Shown piece by piece: positions 61,423 through 64,000 of a stretch of DNA of 64,000 bases. Numbering within the stretch: the first letter of the stretch is position 1; the number at the start of each line of letters is the position of its first letter. Under the pieces are notes generated by a model, which saw nothing but the letters and a program-made list of their open reading frames with translations, did no database searches and was not told where the DNA came from. The translations under genes were made by a program, and so were the position numbers. Origin of the DNA: Rossellomorea pakistanensis (GTDB taxonomy: Bacteria > Bacillota > Bacilli > Bacillales > Bacillaceae_B); contig NZ_JAFBDZ010000001.1 of assembly GCF_016908495.1 (NCBI RefSeq), positions 930,001 through 994,000 on the forward strand, read 5' to 3'.

Positions 61423-64000
61423 TTATCCTTTACTCAGTTCGAGTTGTTCCACCAAAGAATGGAGGATTTGTACATATTGATGCATCATTTCTAGCATTTT
61501 CGCTTTGTTTAAACGAGCATTGTACATACACTCAATATACAGATGCGTTGAATGCTCATGGAGAACAAGAAGTAGGTCACACTTCTCTGCGAATCTCATT
61601 TCAGAAGTAGAAGCACTTCTATGCATGAATCCAGGGACCAAAGCATTTTCTTCCTTAACTATTTTCATAAACTCTAGATCAATTAATGGATAGTTCGGGG
61701 AAGCCGCTTCTTTTAACTGTGCTTGTACGATTTGGAACAGGTCTGAAATCTGCTCCATCTTACTTAGATCGATGGTTACTAAATGGATCTTGTCGTTCCA
61801 ACCTGTAAGCGTTGGGATCGTTATTTGATCTTGCTCAGTTAGTTCCGCTTGCAGATAAAGAAATAGAGAAAGCATTAATCCAAATTGATTAAGCTGCATG
61901 TTCTCGGCAATCTCTTGTATGGATTTAAACAATTCACCCTCAATGGTGAAATTCAATGTACCATTAGATAATCCTTTGTCCATAGCGAAATATTCTTCAG
62001 TATACGGAATTGCGTGTATATTAAGTTTATGATCTTGGTATCTGGTTTGACGAATATACTCTGCTAATTTTGAAATCGATGGGTAAGCAAATAAATCGGT
62101 CAACGTCACACTAGCATACATTGGTTCAATGAGATTATGCATCTGGATCAATAACATCGAGTTTCCACCGATATCAAAGAAGTTATATTGTGTTCCAACA
62201 CCCTTAATCCCCAACACCTTCTCCCAGATCTGAACTAGATCTTGTTCTACTTGATCTAAAGGTGTTGTATGCTCCATTTCCAATCCAATTATTCCTTCGA
62301 CTTCAGGTAAGGCGCGCCGATCCACTTTCCCATTTTGTGTAAGTGGGATCTGATCCAATACCGCAAATTGTTCCGGAATCATATAGTCAGGTACTTTCTT
62401 TGCCAAATAATTTCGTAGCGCTGTAAGTGTTGGCTCTTCCTCTGTGACGATATAGGCAATAAGTGATTGACTATCCTTACAGATGACCGCTGCTTGACGT
62501 ATCGACGGGTGAAGAAGTAAATGGCTTTCGATTTCTTCAAGTTCTACCCGGTAACCTCGAATTTTCACCTGATGATCAGCACGACCAAGGAATTCGATTC
62601 TTCGATCTGGTAGTAACCGTACGATATCTCCGGTTCGATAGATTCGCTCCCCATCCACAAACGGATTGGTTAAAAATCTCTCTTTAGTCAGATCTGGACG
62701 ATGGAGATAGCCTCTCGCCAGCCCTGCTCCTGAGATAAATAATTCACCAGGTACACCTACAGGTACAGCCTGGAGTTCCGAATCTAACACGTATACTTTA
62801 TTATTGTTAATCGGTTTCCCAACTGGTACACTGCTTCGATCTACTAATTGCTCTGGATCTACAAACCCTGCAATGGTACCGACACAGGTTTCTGTTGGTC
62901 CATAATGATTGATTACCCGAACATTCGAATACGTTTGAAGGAAGCTCCTCATTTCCTCCGTATGCATCGGTTCACCACCTAGTACCACTAATCGCAAGGT
63001 TTCACATGTTTTACGCCAATGATCGGAAGATGCATGTAACATCATGCGAAATAGCGACGGTGTCCCTTTAATAAAACTAATTTGATGATCACCCAAGTAT
63101 GCTAATAACGCCTCTGGAATCCGTACCAAATCTTTATCGGCGATATGAACCACACAGCCATTTAATAAAGATGAATACAAGCTGGTATAGCCAAGGTCAA
63201 ATGCGTACGAGGAAAGTAGGATTGTACGATCATCAGCAGTTAACTTCGCCATCTCAGTAAACCAAGAGACATAGTTGACCATATTCCGATGCTCTAGCAT
63301 CACTCCTTTTGGATTACCCGTACTACCAGATGTATAGATTACATACATCAAATCGTCTGGCTGATTCCCACTCTCTGGATTCGTTTTTGGCAGTTTGGAT
63401 AGTGAATGATCATGGATATCTACAATCTTTCCTTTGTAATCGACTTGATCTACCAAACTACTTTGTGTAATCAACACATGTGCTCCGCTATTGTCTAATA
63501 AATAGCTGACTCGTTCCGATGGGAGCTCCGGATCCATTGGGACATAAGCTCCACCTGCTTTTAAGATTCCTAGAATTCCGACAACCACTTCAACCGATCT
63601 CTCTACCATCAATCCCACGATAGTATTGGTAGTTACCCCCTGGTGACGAAGTTGCCAAGCCAACTGGTTGGCTCGTTCGTTTACTTGAAGGTATGTTAAG
63701 CTAACTTCACGATGAACAACAGCCATCTTATTTGGTGTTTTGTGCACTTGTTCTTCGAATAACTGATGAATGGTCCTATCAGTCGGAGTCACTACCTCAG
63801 TTTCATTGAAGTCGAAGAGGATCTGTTGTTTCTCCATTTCGGTTAACATTTCGATACTCGCCAAACTCTTCTCTGGCTGAGCTATGATCGATTGAAGAAT
63901 CCTCTGATAGTGTATAGCCATCTGTTCGATCGTTTCTTTTGTAAACAACCCAGTTGAATATTGAAAAGTAAACTGAAGCTGTTCATCAATTTCTTGCGCA
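61423..64000 (-). CDS. Nonribosomal peptide synthetase, terminal module (5' end beyond window)
   Basis: The last 858 residues of an NRPS; the frame is open to the window edge. Numbering from the TTG at 63948, the end of a condensation domain is followed by an adenylation domain (about 60-550) with YTSGSTGNPKG, NHYGPTETCVGT, YRTGD and NGKVDRRALP. The pocket residues D251, L252, T255, K294, V322, G324, H348, V356, G357 and K541 give DLTKVGHVGK, nearly the known Asp code. The carrier domain follows (FFDIGGNSM, Ser597). The last 200 residues resemble the C-terminal half of a condensation domain without an HHxxxDG motif; no thioesterase is present. Confidence 0.93.
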   Translation of the reverse strand, partial: AQEIDEQLQFTFQYSTGLFTKETIEQMAIHYQRILQSIIAQPEKSLASIEMLTEMEKQQILFDFNETEVVTPTDRTIHQLFEEQVHKTPNKMAVVHREVSLTYLQVNERANQLAWQLRHQGVTTNTIVGLMVERSVEVVVGILGILKAGGAYVPMDPELPSERVSYLLDNSGAHVLITQSSLVDQVDYKGKIVDIHDHSLSKLPKTNPESGNQPDDLMYVIYTSGSTGNPKGVMLEHRNMVNYVSWFTEMAKLTADDRTILLSSYAFDLGYTSLYSSLLNGCVVHIADKDLVRIPEALLAYLGDHQISFIKGTPSLFRMMLHASSDHWRKTCETLRLVVLGGEPMHTEEMRSFLQTYSNVRVINHYGPTETCVGTIAGFVDPEQLVDRSSVPVGKPINNNKVYVLDSELQAVPVGVPGELFISGAGLARGYLHRPDLTKERFLTNPFVDGERIYRTGDIVRLLPDRRIEFLGRADHQVKIRGYRVELEEIESHLLLHPSIRQAAVICKDSQSLIAYIVTEEEPTLTALRNYLAKKVPDYMIPEQFAVLDQIPLTQNGKVDRRALPEVEGIIGLEMEHTTPLDQVEQDLVQIWEKVLGIKGVGTQYNFFDIGGNSMLLIQMHNLIEPMYASVTLTDLFAYPSISKLAEYIRQTRYQDHKLNIHAIPYTEEYFAMDKGLSNGTLNFTIEGELFKSIQEIAENMQLNQFGLMLSLFLYLQAELTEQDQITIPTLTGWNDKIHLVTIDLSKMEQISDLFQIVQAQLKEAASPNYPLIDLEFMKIVKEENALVPGFMHRSASTSEMRFAEKCDLLLVLHEHSTHLYIECMYNARLNKAKMLEMMHQYVQILHSLVEQLELSKG

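Overview
The window is A+T-rich DNA that reads as the chromosome of an aerobic, endospore-forming Bacillaceae bacterium. The evidence is a GerA-family germinant receptor subunit, a bacillithiol transferase of the YfiT/BstA type, the LutABC/LutP/LutR lactate system, a Trp T-box leader, SOS boxes of the Bacillus LexA type, and a block (about 4.3-9.1 kb) whose gene content matches the B. subtilis yqj-yqk region (YqkD, YqkB, YolD-like YqjX, Y-family polymerase YqjW, YqzH). No rRNA, tRNA, CRISPR array or intact transposase gene was seen. The species cannot be fixed from this.

Layout. 0-4 kb: an acetoacetate module (thiolase, ScoA, ScoB) divergent from HMG-CoA lyase. 4-9 kb: the yqk/yqj-like block, including a frameshifted kinase pseudogene and a SOS-controlled translesion polymerase. 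9-19 kb: a HAD phosphatase, two decayed genes (yozG/yoaS type), an O-methyltransferase, two SEDS (RodA/FtsW) proteins, a bacillithiol transferase, an ECF sigma / PadR / SEDS operon with a self-recognisable ECF promoter, a NUDIX protein, and trpS with its T-box. 19-26 kb: a NERD protein, a 52-bp tandem repeat, DacA, a nitronate monooxygenase, PdxH and PurU. 26-32 kb: lutABC and a lactate permease, each preceded by the same LutR operator; LutR itself lies 26 kb away at 58 kb. 32-36 kb: a gene graveyard with intact ydeI and a flavodoxin-reductase-like gene. 36-44 kb: a six-gene catabolic operon (DUF997, Na+/solute symporter, M20 hydrolase, IPMDH-type dehydrogenase, SDR, aldehyde dehydrogenase) divergent from an HTH-TPR regulator. 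44-49 kb: a very large Vpr-like secreted subtilase carrying cohesin-like and dockerin-like modules. 49-57 kb: small spore-related and accessory genes, more gene remnants, and a TetR-controlled FAD monooxygenase. 59-64 kb: the end of a nonribosomal peptide cluster (PPTase, MFS exporter, terminal Asp-type NRPS module running off the window edge).

How the genes work together. HMG-CoA lyase makes acetoacetate, ScoAB loads it with CoA and thiolase splits it, so the first four genes form one route from leucine or HMG-CoA to acetyl-CoA, with a probable CcpA site between the divergent promoters. The lactate permease and LutABC take up and oxidise L-lactate under one repressor. The sigma/PadR/SEDS operon and the 36-44 kb operon with its divergent regulator are the best candidates for undescribed regulatory systems. 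The NRPS, MFS and PPTase genes form one biosynthetic locus.

At least ten genes are broken by several frameshifts, stops or truncations while their neighbours are intact, so real decay of accessory genes is more likely than poor sequence.
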